This document shows, piece after piece, positions 9,233 through 17,949 of a stretch of 64,000 bases of DNA. Position numbers and translations under genes: made by a program. The DNA comes from Komarekiella atlantica HA4396-MV6. GTDB taxonomy: Bacteria; Cyanobacteriota; Cyanobacteriia; Cyanobacteriales; Nostocaceae. A model generated the notes under the pieces. That model saw only the letters and a list, made by a program, of their open reading frames with translations. It was not told the DNA's origin and ran no database searches. The stretch covers positions 62,001 to 126,000 of the forward strand of contig JAHHHK010000006.1 in NCBI GenBank assembly GCA_019359395.1. Reading direction: 5' to 3'. Within the stretch, counting starts at the first letter, position 1. The number at the start of each line of letters is the position of its first letter.

Positions 9233-10042
9233 TTAAGCTGACCAGGCTTCTCGGAAGTCAGCGTAGAGAGTTAGTCCACCGTCTACAAACAGAGTTTGTC
9301 CAGTGATGTAAGCGGCTTCATCCGAAGCTAAAAAAGCTACTACTGCTGCCATTTCTTCGGAAGTGCCTGCACGCCCCATTGGGATGTGACTTTCCACGAT
9401 CGCCTTTTTTTCGGGGTTATCTGTCCAGTCTTGATTAATGGGCGTAATCGTGGCTCCGGGCCCAATGGCGTTTACACGAATACCCCGGTTAGCATATTCC
9501 AACGCTAGGCTTTTGGTCAGGTTTTCCATACCGCCTTTGCTAATCGAATAGCTGATATACATCGGTCGAGGAATAATTTCGTGAACGCTGGAAACATTAA
9601 TAATCACCCCCGAACGATTTTGAGATAGGAGGTGTTTGATTGTTTCACGGGCACAAAGGTAAGCACCCCGAAGGTTTACCGTAATCACCCGGTCAAAATC
9701 TTCTGTGGTAACTTCGTGAGATGAAGATTCTGTTTGAATACCAGCATTGTTGACGAGAATATCTACACTGCCAAATTCCTCAACCACGGCGTTGACCATT
9801 TCAATAATGTCTGACTCCTGGGAAACATCTCCCTGGACTAGAAACGACTTCACACCACAATTTTCGATATTTCCGCAGGCTTTTTGCATTGCCATTTCTT
9901 CCGTATCGACCCCGCCTTCGGGGTCTTTGCGGTAATTAATAGCGATGTTGCACCCCTCTTGGGCAAGTCTCACAGCGATCGCCTGACCAATACCTGACGT
10001 TGCGCCTGTAATTAAGGCGTTTTTGCCCTTTAATCCTATCAT
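9233..10042 (-). CDS. Short-chain dehydrogenase, glucose 1-dehydrogenase type
   Basis: 269 residues from the ATG at 10042, which follows a GAGGAAAG ribosome site; an in-frame ATG at 10078 would add 12 non-conserved residues. The Rossmann cofactor motif TGATSGIG and the NNAG motif are present, with the catalytic Ser in NVSSVHE and the YxxxK in YSISK. The C-terminal PGATITPIN and GQTLFVDGGLTLYADF are typical of Bacillus-type glucose 1-dehydrogenases (glucose to gluconolactone with NAD(P)+). The neighbouring invertase makes glucose, so a sucrose-to-gluconate route is plausible, but SDR substrate calls by motif are weak. Confidence 0.8.
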   Translation of the reverse strand: MIGLKGKNALITGATSGIGQAIAVRLAQEGCNIAINYRKDPEGGVDTEEMAMQKACGNIENCGVKSFLVQGDVSQESDIIEMVNAVVEEFGSVDILVNNAGIQTESSSHEVTTEDFDRVITVNLRGAYLCARETIKHLLSQNRSGVIINVSSVHEIIPRPMYISYSISKGGMENLTKSLALEYANRGIRVNAIGPGATITPINQDWTDNPEKKAIVESHIPMGRAGTSEEMAAVVAFLASDEAAYITGQTLFVDGGLTLYADFREAWSA

Positions 10043-10227
10043 ATTTCTTTCCTCGTCTGTCTGTGCTTTAACTTGCATTCAGTTACAAGCTAAGAGTTTG
10101 CCATGATTGCATTTGCATTATTTGAAGAAAATTCTGAGCGCTAACTTTCGACGCTCAGAACTTTAGTGATTTTAAATTGCTTATACGCAGTTGCATTCAA
10201 GCCTAGCTTTGAACGAGTGGTCTGTTT

Positions 10228-10277
10228 GTAGTAAGGACTTTAGTCCTGGATTTTTTAAGCACTAAAGTGCTTACTAC
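10228..10277. repeat. Imperfect palindrome around 'actttagt/actaaagt'
   Basis: Left arm gtagtaaggactttagtcct (10228-10247) and right arm agcactaaagtgcttactac (10258-10277) pair with two mismatches around a 10-base loop containing tttttt. It lies just past the end of the minus-strand methyltransferase gene. This is a common dispersed Nostoc hairpin and could act as a terminator. Confidence 0.6.
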
Positions 10278-10333
10278 GAACCTCTCAAAATTACGACAGA
10301 CTATTAGGACTGAATGCAGCTTGGTGTTAGCCC

Positions 10334-10984
10334 CTATTGCAAATTCGCTGGCACTTTTTCGGGAACCACCCAGTAGTAAATGGTTTTTCCCTCTACGTTC
10401 AATGTCTGCTGTGGTTTCCAATCGCCCATATCAAAAGCGTGGGAGACAATCCGAGTACCGGGTTTGAGTTCTTTCAAGATTTTGGGGCGGAGTTTGAGGT
10501 TAACATCAGGCAACAGGTAGAGTGTCACTACCGTTGCATCACTAAAATCAGTGTTGAACAAGTCTTGTTGAACAAACCGTACGCGATCGGTTACTCCTGC
10601 TTTCTTGGCGTTGTCGTTAGCTTCTTGAATGCGTTCGGGGTTAATATCTATACCAGTTCCGCGTGTACCATACCTTTGCGCGGCTGTAACAACGATGCGC
10701 CCATCACCACTACCGAGGTCATAAAGCACATCATTCTTACCCACTTTTGCCACTTTCAACATTGCATCTACTACTGGCTGGGGTGTTGGTACATAGGGAA
10801 CATCGCCAGGGCGTTCTTGAGGTTGAGTTGTGGAAGCTGGTGTTTCAGTCGTCGGAGATGTAGTTGCAGTAGGTACTTGTGCCCCTGCTTCAAAGTCGCG
10901 CTGTTGCGTCGTACATCCCGCAATTCCTAAGCTGGTAACGCTAGCTGTTGTAACCAATAAAAACAGAATTTTTCTGAAGCCCAT
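10334..10984 (-). CDS. Lipoprotein with class I SAM-methyltransferase domain
   Basis: 216 residues. The N-terminus has a basic start, a hydrophobic helix and the lipobox IAGC (Cys24), followed by a Thr/Pro-rich linker to about residue 60. Residues 70-210 hold a class I methyltransferase fold: motif I LYDLGSGDGRI, the acidic end of strand 2 in GTGIDINPE, and QQDLF as motif III. The predicted location, anchored outside the cytoplasm, is odd because S-adenosylmethionine is cytoplasmic. The protein may bind another ligand, or the anchor may be a membrane tether facing inward. The substrate is unknown. Confidence 0.75.
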   Translation of the reverse strand: MGFRKILFLLVTTASVTSLGIAGCTTQQRDFEAGAQVPTATTSPTTETPASTTQPQERPGDVPYVPTPQPVVDAMLKVAKVGKNDVLYDLGSGDGRIVVTAAQRYGTRGTGIDINPERIQEANDNAKKAGVTDRVRFVQQDLFNTDFSDATVVTLYLLPDVNLKLRPKILKELKPGTRIVSHAFDMGDWKPQQTLNVEGKTIYYWVVPEKVPANLQ

Positions 10985-11076
10985 GAATTTTGTCCTTTGT
11001 CTTTGTTAATGGTTAAGGGACTGGGGACTGGGGACTGGGAAGAAATTATTTTATTTTCCCTGCTTCCCCCACTCCC

Positions 11077-12435
11077 TCATGCCCTACCTTGGCGATAGTT
11101 ATTCCAAAGCAGCATTGGGATACCTGCGGCTACAACTACAACCCCAACAACTGCCCCTACGCCGGTATAAACCAAGCTGGAGTAAAGCAAGTAGCCGCAG
11201 ACAGCACAAAATAGCAATGGTGTAAAGGGATAAAATGGCACACGGAATGGTCGTAGTATCTGGGGTTCTTGGTTTCGCAGCACTAAGAGTGATATGCCTG
11301 AAAGCAAGAAGAAAAACCAAAAAACTGGGGCGGTGTAATCCACCATCGTTTCAAAGCCTTTACGGGTGAAAGTGCCTAAAAAAACCAGTAATAAGGCGAT
11401 CGCGGCTTGCAACAGTAAGGCATAGGTAGGGGTGCTGGGGCGTTGTTGCCAGCGTCCCATAAAACCGAATAGTGAAAAATCCTGTCCTAGAGCGTAATTA
11501 GTACGCGCTCCAGTAAAAATCGTGGCGTTGGTTGCGCCCAGAGTAGCAATTGCAATCAGTAGGCTGATAAACAAGGCTCCAGGTGCGCCCCAAAGCGATC
11601 GCATTAAATCTGCGGCTACGGCTTCCGACTGTGCCATGTTTGCTAATCCCAGTCCCCGCAGGTAAGCTAGATTGATCAGCAGGTAAATGGCAGTGATGAT
11701 GCCAATGCTCCAGAGCAGCGATCGCACGATGTTCCGCTGTTTATTCTGGATTTCTGCCGAGATGTAGGCCGCCTCGTTCCAGCCACCGTAAGATAGCAGA
11801 ACAAATACCATCGCCAGTCCCCAAGCTCCTGATGATGCAGATTCTACAGGGACGGCAGAATTAGGGACAGCCATCAGCCCAATAATTACCACCAGCAACA
11901 AACCCAAGACTTTCGCAGCACTTAGTAAGTTTTGTGTCCACTTACCCTGTTGCAAACCGATGATGTTTAGAGCAGTTAAAAGAGCGATCGCTATGGCTGC
12001 ATAAATAGAAGATGAAAGCGTACCGAGCCGCAATATTTGAGAGGCATAGTCACCAAAAACAAATGCCAACAGAGCGATGGAACCAGTTTGAATCACTGTC
12101 ATCCGCGCCCAAGCAAACAAAAAGGCGACTCCTCTGCCAAAAGCTCGCTTCAGGTAATAGTAAACACCTCCAACGTTGGGATAAGCTGTTGCTAATTCTG
12201 CGTAGCACAAAGCTCCCACAAGAGACACTACACCGCCGAGTAGCCAGAAAAGCAATACAGCAATATCGCTACCTGCTTGAGCCGCCACCAGTGCAGGGGT
12301 TTGAAAAATTCCCGCTCCGATGACAATACCAACAATCAGCGCGATCGCGTCTGGTAAGGTTAGCGATGGTTTAGGCGCTGCTGCTTCCGTTGTCACTGTT
12401 TGATCAAGTAAACTGTGGTCTTTACGTCTACCCAC
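11077..12435 (-). CDS. APC-family amino acid permease
   Basis: 452 residues with about 12 hydrophobic helices. The first helix has the APC signature GIVIGAGIFQTPALVA (about 36-51), where the broken helix binds the amino acid amine and carboxylate. YAELATAYPNVGGVYYYL and GGWNEAAYISAEIQN follow, as in the LAT-like part of the APC superfamily (proton- or exchange-driven amino acid uptake). The substrate cannot be read from the sequence. The 91-bp gap to the methyltransferase gene contains gggactg heptamer repeats. Confidence 0.85.
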   Translation of the reverse strand: MGRRKDHSLLDQTVTTEAAAPKPSLTLPDAIALIVGIVIGAGIFQTPALVAAQAGSDIAVLLFWLLGGVVSLVGALCYAELATAYPNVGGVYYYLKRAFGRGVAFLFAWARMTVIQTGSIALLAFVFGDYASQILRLGTLSSSIYAAIAIALLTALNIIGLQQGKWTQNLLSAAKVLGLLLVVIIGLMAVPNSAVPVESASSGAWGLAMVFVLLSYGGWNEAAYISAEIQNKQRNIVRSLLWSIGIITAIYLLINLAYLRGLGLANMAQSEAVAADLMRSLWGAPGALFISLLIAIATLGATNATIFTGARTNYALGQDFSLFGFMGRWQQRPSTPTYALLLQAAIALLLVFLGTFTRKGFETMVDYTAPVFWFFFLLSGISLLVLRNQEPQILRPFRVPFYPFTPLLFCAVCGYLLYSSLVYTGVGAVVGVVVVAAGIPMLLWNNYRQGRA

Positions 12436-12606
12436 ATTGGCTCCTCACTAGTTTTGACTGTTGAATGCTGAGTGGTAACTCTTGGCCTTGTTTCATCAGA
12501 AAACTACTCCTCTGGATAATTCGGACTTTGAAACTCACTACTCAGCATTACTTTTTGGGTTGCGGGCCTCGTCGGGGTGCATGTTAATCATTTAACGCTG
12601 GGCTAT

Positions 12607-12633
12607 TCCCCGACTTCTTTAAGAAGTCAGGGA
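12607..12633. repeat. Dispersed palindrome 'gacttctttaagaagtc'
   Basis: tccccgacttcttta and its near-complement form a 27-bp palindrome between the permease and outer-membrane protein genes. The same core occurs at 34832-34866 inside longer arms, showing a dispersed family. Confidence 0.65.
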
Positions 12634-12666
12634 TCACCACCGCCGGAAAATTCATCAGACAAACCA

Positions 12667-13335
12667 CTAGAAGTTGTAGCCAAGACCTAGCAGTAACCCA
12701 ACTTCTGTTTCATCAATAAAACCGACGTTTAAGCCAGCAGTTGCAGTAAATTGAGATGAAACAGGGACATCGACACCGCCTGTCAGTAGAAAGCCCACTG
12801 TGCTATCTCTACCTGTAGAAATGGCGGCTCCTGCACCAAGGTAGGGAGCAACATTAAGTTGTTGTTGTGTGGTTTCTGTGACTGACTGAACCGGAAAGTC
12901 AACGGTTAAGGGAATGAGAAAAACTTGATCGTCACCCAGGAGAGCTGCTGGACGCGCAGACAAGTTGTTGGTCAAACCAATTTTGCTAAAGACAGCGAAG
13001 GAACCTTCGCTCAATGTCGTTTCGCCACCAAATCCAATATTGCCACCAACACCTATGTAGCTAGGGCCGGAACGGGTTGCTGTCCCAGGTACAATTTCTT
13101 GCGCTACCACTGGAGCAGGCGCTTGGGGAGTCAGGGTCGAATTTTGGGGAGCGTTAGGGTCAACTTGCAAATCAGTAGATGAGGTAGTCGCGTTCGCGCC
13201 AGGAACGGTCACTTGTGGGCTGGTTACAACTGTATTCGTTGATGTTTCAGCAGTAACGGGGAATGCACTCAAACCAACTATTACAGTCGTAAGACCCAGT
13301 AGATAAAAACTTCTTTTGAGAGGATAAGTAATCAT
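12667..13335 (-). CDS. Secreted beta-barrel-like outer membrane protein, unknown
   Basis: 222 residues. There is a signal peptide (KRSFYLLGLTTVIVGLSAFPVTA, cleavage near residue 29), a low-complexity Thr/Pro/Gln linker to about 85, then about 135 residues of alternating hydrophobic/polar strands rich in Gly. The last residue is Phe (GLGYNF), the usual C-terminal signal of outer-membrane barrels. About eight strands would fit, as in small OmpA/OmpW-like barrels. No specific family recognised. Confidence 0.65.
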   Translation of the reverse strand: MITYPLKRSFYLLGLTTVIVGLSAFPVTAETSTNTVVTSPQVTVPGANATTSSTDLQVDPNAPQNSTLTPQAPAPVVAQEIVPGTATRSGPSYIGVGGNIGFGGETTLSEGSFAVFSKIGLTNNLSARPAALLGDDQVFLIPLTVDFPVQSVTETTQQQLNVAPYLGAGAAISTGRDSTVGFLLTGGVDVPVSSQFTATAGLNVGFIDETEVGLLLGLGYNF

Positions 13336-13566
13336 GAATCATCCTTGTGAAGCATTGGTCAACAACTGAAAGTTGGTACAAGTTTCTTGAACGTGGTTTA
13401 TAGGCAATAGATTTGAGAGAGCAGTAATCTATTTACTTGAGGTGGGAGTACTAAGTTTTATCTATATATTCATTATTGAAGATAAATGTGACGTGAAAAT
13501 GACATTCAAGCATTCAAAATTAAAATATAGTGACATATAATCTTGTCAATTATTTTTGTCTTCTAT

Positions 13567-13807
13567 CTAATGTCTGATTTTAAATCCACCATTTAGTAGA
13601 TTTTTTGTCTGAATGTTGATAACTGTTGACTGATTCAATGGCAACTCAATCTGAAACAGAGAACCTTGTCCTAGTTCGCTCTTGAGGCTCAGATGTCCGC
13701 CATGTGCTTCAACGATTTGTTGAGCGATGCCTGCGGTGGTCACTGAGCTTTGTCGAAGTGCGGGCTACGCCTACGCCAATCCTAAACCAAAGCCACTAGC
13801 CGCACGA
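13567..13807 (-). pseudogene. 3' remnant of a sensor histidine kinase
   Basis: Directly after the stop of the response-regulator gene, the same strand encodes the end of a HATPase domain: the G2-box-like GFGLGLA, then after an interruption IAQQIVEAHGGHLSLKSE and LGQGSLFQIELPL. There is no start, H-box or N-box, so most of the kinase has been deleted. The interruption is a 45-bp insert (13729-13773) bringing two in-frame TAG codons. The intact regulator therefore lacks its adjacent partner. Confidence 0.75.
13729..13773 (-). repeat. 45-bp repeat inserted in kinase remnant at a HIP1-like site
   Basis: The insert carries cactgagctttgtcgaagtg, an inverted repeat of a type widespread in Nostoc intergenic DNA, flanked by GC-rich ends. 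Removing it rejoins the frame as GLGLA-IAQQIVE and recreates ggcgatcgct, a HIP1 octamer, at the junction. The length is a multiple of three, but stops make it disabling. Confidence 0.6.
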
Positions 13808-14482
13808 TTAATTCTTAGGACTAATTTTATAGCCCATGCCGTAGATAGTTTCAATCCAGTCTGCTGCACTTACTAACTGTAATCGTTGCCGTAGACGACG
13901 GACTAAGGTTGTCATTGCATTACTCTCTGGTTCATTTCCCCACTCCCATAATGCCTGTTCTATTTGGTCACGACTTAAAACATGACGCGGGTGGCGCATC
14001 AGGTACTCTAATAATTGAAACTCACGCGCAGATAATTCGACAATCGCTTGTCCTCGTTCTACCGTTAGGGTAGAAATGTGCAATTGCAAGTCAGCAAGCT
14101 GGAGAATTTCACCTTGCCATTGAGGCGATCGCCTACCTAATGCTCGCACTCTTGCCAATAGCTCAAACAAATCTGTAGGTTTGACGAGATAATCATCCGC
14201 TCCAGCATCTAATCCTGTGACTTTATCAACAGTGGTATCTTTTGCTGTCAGCATCAATATAGGTGCTTTTTTACCAGCTTGCCGATATTGACGACATAAA
14301 TCCAAGCCGCTAATTTTCGGTAACAACCAGTCCAAAATTAATAGGTCATAGTCCCTTTGAGAGATAACCCACTGAGCGATCGCCCCATCTTCTATACCGT
14401 CTACAATATGTCCAGCTTGCGACAATGCTGTTTGCAGAGGTTCTAATTGTGCCTGATCGTCTTCTACCAGAAGTATTCGCAT
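13808..14482 (-). CDS. OmpR/PhoB-family response regulator
   Basis: 224 residues. Receiver domain 1-115: acidic pocket EDD at 7-9, phosphoacceptor Asp51 (LLILDWLLP), Thr in MLTAKD and Lys in LVKPTDL. Residues 130-222 form a winged-helix OmpR DNA-binding domain (LSAREFQLLEYLMRHP, VRRLRQRL, IETIYGMGYKI). It resembles the cyanobacterial RppA/ManR type. The cognate kinase that should follow is only a remnant (13567-13807), so the regulator is an orphan or is served by a distant kinase. Confidence 0.9.
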   Translation of the reverse strand: MRILLVEDDQAQLEPLQTALSQAGHIVDGIEDGAIAQWVISQRDYDLLILDWLLPKISGLDLCRQYRQAGKKAPILMLTAKDTTVDKVTGLDAGADDYLVKPTDLFELLARVRALGRRSPQWQGEILQLADLQLHISTLTVERGQAIVELSAREFQLLEYLMRHPRHVLSRDQIEQALWEWGNEPESNAMTTLVRRLRQRLQLVSAADWIETIYGMGYKISPKN

Positions 14483-14908
14483 TATTAGCTTGCGTTGATT
14501 TTTCTTAAGATTTAGGGTAGAATGCCTGACTCAATAATACTTCTTCCAACAGTGGGATTTTCAACAAATAGAAAATGCATAATTGGCAATAGATAATCTG
14601 GCTCTTAAGTAGATTCATTACTAGTTAACTTTACCATAATGTTTTCAGCATTTAATAGTATTAATTGCCCAGATATCTTCTTGCATAATTGAATCTTTAT
14701 ATTGTGCGTTTTTGATTTTTCAATCTCTATTGTCGCTACAGATATAAGTCAGATAGAGATAGCGATCGCCCAAAATTTAGGAATGTCAAATAACGATATC
14801 AGAAAACTTGTGCGCTATCAAATAATAGAATAGCTAGAAAGAATATTTAATCTAACTAAAAATTACTTCCTCCGTTGCCATATTGAGTAACCTGAAGTTG
14901 AATTTAGA

Positions 14909-15337
14909 TTAGTACCTGCTGCTGGGTAAAAGTAAAATATCAACCATTTCACCCATAATCAAACCCAATCCCGCCAAGACTGTTAAAATCCAAAAAGAAT
15001 CTAGTTTATTGAAGCCAGCAAACCGCATTTCTAAATCAGCTAACCATGTAGTTGCTATGGGTATGAGAAAGAGGCTGAATATTAGTGACCAAGTTGCTAC
15101 TAAAGCAATTGATGCACTTAAAAATAAAATGATCACTAAGGCTCTAGACCCAAATTCAACCAAATACTCTAACCAAGAAAAACTCTTCCGCACTACAGCT
15201 ATAGCAACAGCGGCTACAAAAGCTCCCGCCAGCCAAATAATGTGATGAGCAGCAAGATCCCAGCCTAACAAAGCATAAGCTAGCCAAAGTAATATCAGAG
15301 GCATCAGAGGCATCCTGTGTAAAAATTCCACATTCAT
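14909..15337 (-). CDS. Small membrane protein, function unknown
   Basis: 142 residues with four or five hydrophobic helices (about 8-24, 30-46, 62-98 as two segments, and 114-136), no signature motif and a short hydrophilic middle. Probably an inner-membrane protein. The 426-bp gap separating it from the response-regulator gene is AT-rich and shows no coding signal. Confidence 0.55.
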   Translation of the reverse strand: MNVEFLHRMPLMPLILLWLAYALLGWDLAAHHIIWLAGAFVAAVAIAVVRKSFSWLEYLVEFGSRALVIILFLSASIALVATWSLIFSLFLIPIATTWLADLEMRFAGFNKLDSFWILTVLAGLGLIMGEMVDILLLPSSRY

Positions 15338-15462
15338 ATTACTAATGCTTAGAAAGCTGCTGAAATCGTATCTTAATCTTAGTCAAAAAAGATTACTAAC
15401 TTAAATTTTAGACATAGCAAATTTGCTCAAAACACCGCATTACTATGTCCCTACCCGTGTAC

Positions 15463-15487
15463 CTCATTTAAATGAGAATCACTATAC
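15463..15487 (+). promoter_or_regulatory. Fur-box-like site overlapping a 14-bp palindrome
   Basis: The perfect palindrome ctcatttaaatgag (15463-15476) overlaps tgagaatcactatac (15473-15487), which matches the 7-1-7 Fur consensus tgataatnattatca at 10 of 14 fixed positions. It lies about 30 bp upstream of a short ORF with a ribosome site. FurA in Nostoc binds such AT-rich sites on iron-responsive genes; binding here is inferred only. Confidence 0.4.
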
Positions 15488-15517
15488 ATACTCTGACTTT
15501 GACCGAGGTGTTATGCA

Positions 15518-15580
15518 TGACTAAGTTATTATTATGGACATCGCCTTTACCTAAATTCGGAACTCATCAAGAAATTTAGT
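15518..15580 (+). CDS. Possible 20-residue peptide under a Fur-like site
   Basis: An ATG at 15518 follows the ribosome-site-like gaccgagg, with 9 bases between gagg and the ATG. The frame encodes 20 residues starting MTKLLLWTSPLPKF and stops at 15580. An 18-bp perfect palindrome (ctaactttataaagttag, 15581-15598) follows the stop immediately. The ORF could be a real small protein, a leader peptide, or the truncated start of a lost gene. Confidence 0.3.
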
Positions 15581-16351
15581 CTAACTTTATAAAGTTAGGT
15601 TAAAGAAATCATGTAGAAAAAATAAAGCAAACGCTCATAGGGTATGTAGTGACAACAGATTAATGTATGTTAAAGTTTATACTGTAATTTTAACTACGGT
15701 TTTATTTGATGCAATGTCTAACGATAAACCACTATGTGTCTACGCTTCTAGACTTACAGCAGTTTTCAATTGAATAGACCACAAGGAGCACAATATACTG
15801 TGTACGTGTCAATTTAACCTCAAATCCATGCCGAGAATAGCTTTAAATACTTCTATCGTTTCTTATTTTGTATCCTATTACTAAGTAAATATAGTTAAGC
15901 ATTAAGTAATAGTTAAACATATATACTCGGTTGGGAGATAAATATATGATAGATACATGACGTTCCAAAATCACAATAATGCGTAAATAAATTAACTTCG
16001 TATGTTAGTTAGTTTTAGCTAGTTGCTTGATATTTTTGTGTGAGAGGTATTGACGATTCACAGTGTTCAACTTTTATAACTGTCCATACAATTGTTTCGT
16101 GCTTCTACCTAGTGGTAGAATCATTCCACTAAGTAAAGATGTCTTTTATACATCAAATAGCAAACGTGCTGAAAGGGTTAGTTAGGTGTGCAATCTCCAA
16201 AAAACAAAAAATTATTCAACCCACTCAGGGAAATCAACAAGATCACCAACTTGCAACACAGAGAGTCCTGGCAAAACTATTGGTATCCCTGGTTTCAAGT
16301 ATGGTTATATAACGATTTACTAAGGAACTTCCAATTAAAAAAAGATCCAAC

Positions 16352-16434
16352 TTGTAGGGTATGTTATGCCTCTAGCTAACGCACCGTGACAGATTAGTCA
16401 AGATAGTGCGTTATTACAACAACGCACCCTACAA
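16352..16434. mobile_element. MITE-like repeat with 'ttgtagggt...accctacaa' ends
   Basis: An 83-bp unit with 14-bp terminal inverted repeats, ttgtagggtatgtt (16352-16365) and aacgcaccctacaa (16421-16434), which pair at 12 of 14 positions. Its ends share the gtagggt/accctac core with the hairpin at 19379 and the degenerate element near 50240, suggesting one non-autonomous family. No transposase is encoded. Confidence 0.5.
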
Positions 16435-17112
16435 ATTAAGATTGGATGATTTATTTTTTGGTAATCCCTAAATAGGAACAAAGTCCTTATTTAGAAATAA
16501 TGCCAATTCATAAGGTAAACCAGAAATCCTTGTCTCAAATGGCAAAGCAAGGATAAATAAGATGATTTTGACAAAATGTTACTTTGCTTTTGATATATCA
16601 AAGATATTGAAAAGCTAAATTTTTGCTTTCAAAAATATTTGACTTGCTGCATTAAGCTGTTACGCATTTAATTTGTGATTGACTTGTATAAGTGTTGCCC
16701 TATAATCTAAGTGTTTAAGCATGAATAAGCGTTATACCAATTCTCAAAGAAGATGCATTTAATAAAAGTCGGGCGTTGCTAAATCAAGGGATGAAATTTT
16801 ATGTCTTGAAATCTAAAAAGCCTTATTTTGTTTGTGTCTTTGTACAACGGACACTGGACACTTTTACTGACACAGACGCTGCGCGTAGGTTGCTTCCCCA
16901 TTGGGGTACAACCGGGGGAACCCTCCATTCACCCTTTACGCCTCTATCGCACAATAGTGTTCTCGTCTGCATGACACAAATTCATTAACTTTCAAACATA
17001 GGATAGGGACTTAAAAATATTATGCTTACTTGCGCCTAACTATTTAACATATCAACATTTATTTAGTAAAACTTGATTACTGACAACATCAGCAAGAGTA
17101 AAAGGAAAAAAG

Positions 17113-17886
17113 ATGAGTATCATTGTTCGTTTGTTTAAAGCATTTGTTCTTCCAGTATCTACGTTAGCTACTACGTTTTCTATGGTGGCGATACCTTTAG
17201 TAAGCTTTCAAACAGAACGCTCTGCGATCGCTAATGCACAGACAATTCCGGTTATTCCTCAACAAAGAACAACTCCTGTTACTCCTCAACAAAGAACAAC
17301 TCCTGTTGCTCCTCAACAAAGAACAACTCCTGTTATTCCTCAACAAAGAACAACTCCGGTTATTCCTCAACAAAGAACAACTCAGAGGATTTGCTCTTTA
17401 GATCCGGTTGAGGATTTATTACCCCCACTACCAAGCAAATCAAGTAATTCTTTGCTTTCTTACCTAGCTGAGCAAGGTTTCACACAAAATCAAGAAGGTT
17501 CTTGGGTCTGTTATGCAAACGATCCGAAGAAAGAAGGGCGTTACTTTACTCTCTTCAAAGTTCAAGAGATGAATGGAAGGCTTATAGGAAGTTCTTTTTT
17601 AGACGAAGGTAGTCTGATTGAAGGACAAGATAACCGGAGCTTGGACTTATTTATGATGCTAATCGAGCGTCATATGAATGCAAGCCAAGACAATCGTCAA
17701 GGTATACGTAGGTATTTACAAGCTTTCATTTCCTTAGTAGAGCAAGGAAAGATAAAACCCACGCGTCGCGGCTTTCTTTTTGACCAACCGAACCGTGGAT
17801 TGGTCTTATACCACACGCTCTCATCAGGAAGTCTTAAAGGTACTGCAATCACAGTTAACATCTATTTGCCTAAGAGTAAAACCTAA
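17113..17886 (+). CDS. Secreted protein with five PVxPQQRTT repeats, unknown
   Basis: 257 residues after an AAAGGAAAAAAG ribosome site. An N-terminal hydrophobic helix (4-30) with an AIANAQ-type end suggests export, cleaved near residue 42. Residues 46-90 are five 9-residue repeats PV[I/T/A]PQQRTT, a flexible spacer. The C-terminal 165 residues are a globular domain with two Cys and no family I recognise. It precedes another exported protein by 63 bp on the same strand and may be cotranscribed with it. Confidence 0.65.
   Translation: MSIIVRLFKAFVLPVSTLATTFSMVAIPLVSFQTERSAIANAQTIPVIPQQRTTPVTPQQRTTPVAPQQRTTPVIPQQRTTPVIPQQRTTQRICSLDPVEDLLPPLPSKSSNSLLSYLAEQGFTQNQEGSWVCYANDPKKEGRYFTLFKVQEMNGRLIGSSFLDEGSLIEGQDNRSLDLFMMLIERHMNASQDNRQGIRRYLQAFISLVEQGKIKPTRRGFLFDQPNRGLVLYHTLSSGSLKGTAITVNIYLPKSKT
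17248..17382 (+). repeat. Five 27-bp tandem repeats within a coding region
   Basis: Five consecutive 27-bp units coding PVxPQQRTT, differing at only a few positions (the third codon is att, act or gct). Near identity at DNA level implies recent slippage or expansion, so copy number may vary between strains. Confidence 0.8.
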
Positions 17887-17949
17887 GCTTCTAACATCAA
17901 CTTCTTACTGCCTTGAAAAAAGACTTGAAAACTTAATCAAAGACTAATC

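Larger units (their letters stand above)
15338..17112. other. 1.8-kb stretch almost without genes
   Basis: No convincing protein of normal size is present. It holds a Fur-like site with a tiny ORF (15463-15598), several AT-rich palindromes, a MITE-like repeat (16352-16434), and a GC-rich repeat fragment near 16865-16930. Short open frames at 16188-16379 and 16776-16988 have no domain resemblance or ribosome site and overlap these repeats. Confidence 0.6.

Noticed and set aside
10337-10930. Plus-strand open frame of 197 codons
   Set aside because: Lies entirely antisense to the methyltransferase lipoprotein gene, which has clear motifs; the product is Cys/Phe-rich and unlike a protein.
16188-16379. 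63-codon frame in the gene-poor stretch
   Set aside because: No ribosome site or domain, and it runs into the MITE-like repeat.
16776-16988. 70-codon frame
   Set aside because: Overlaps a GC-rich dispersed repeat; the sequence looks random.
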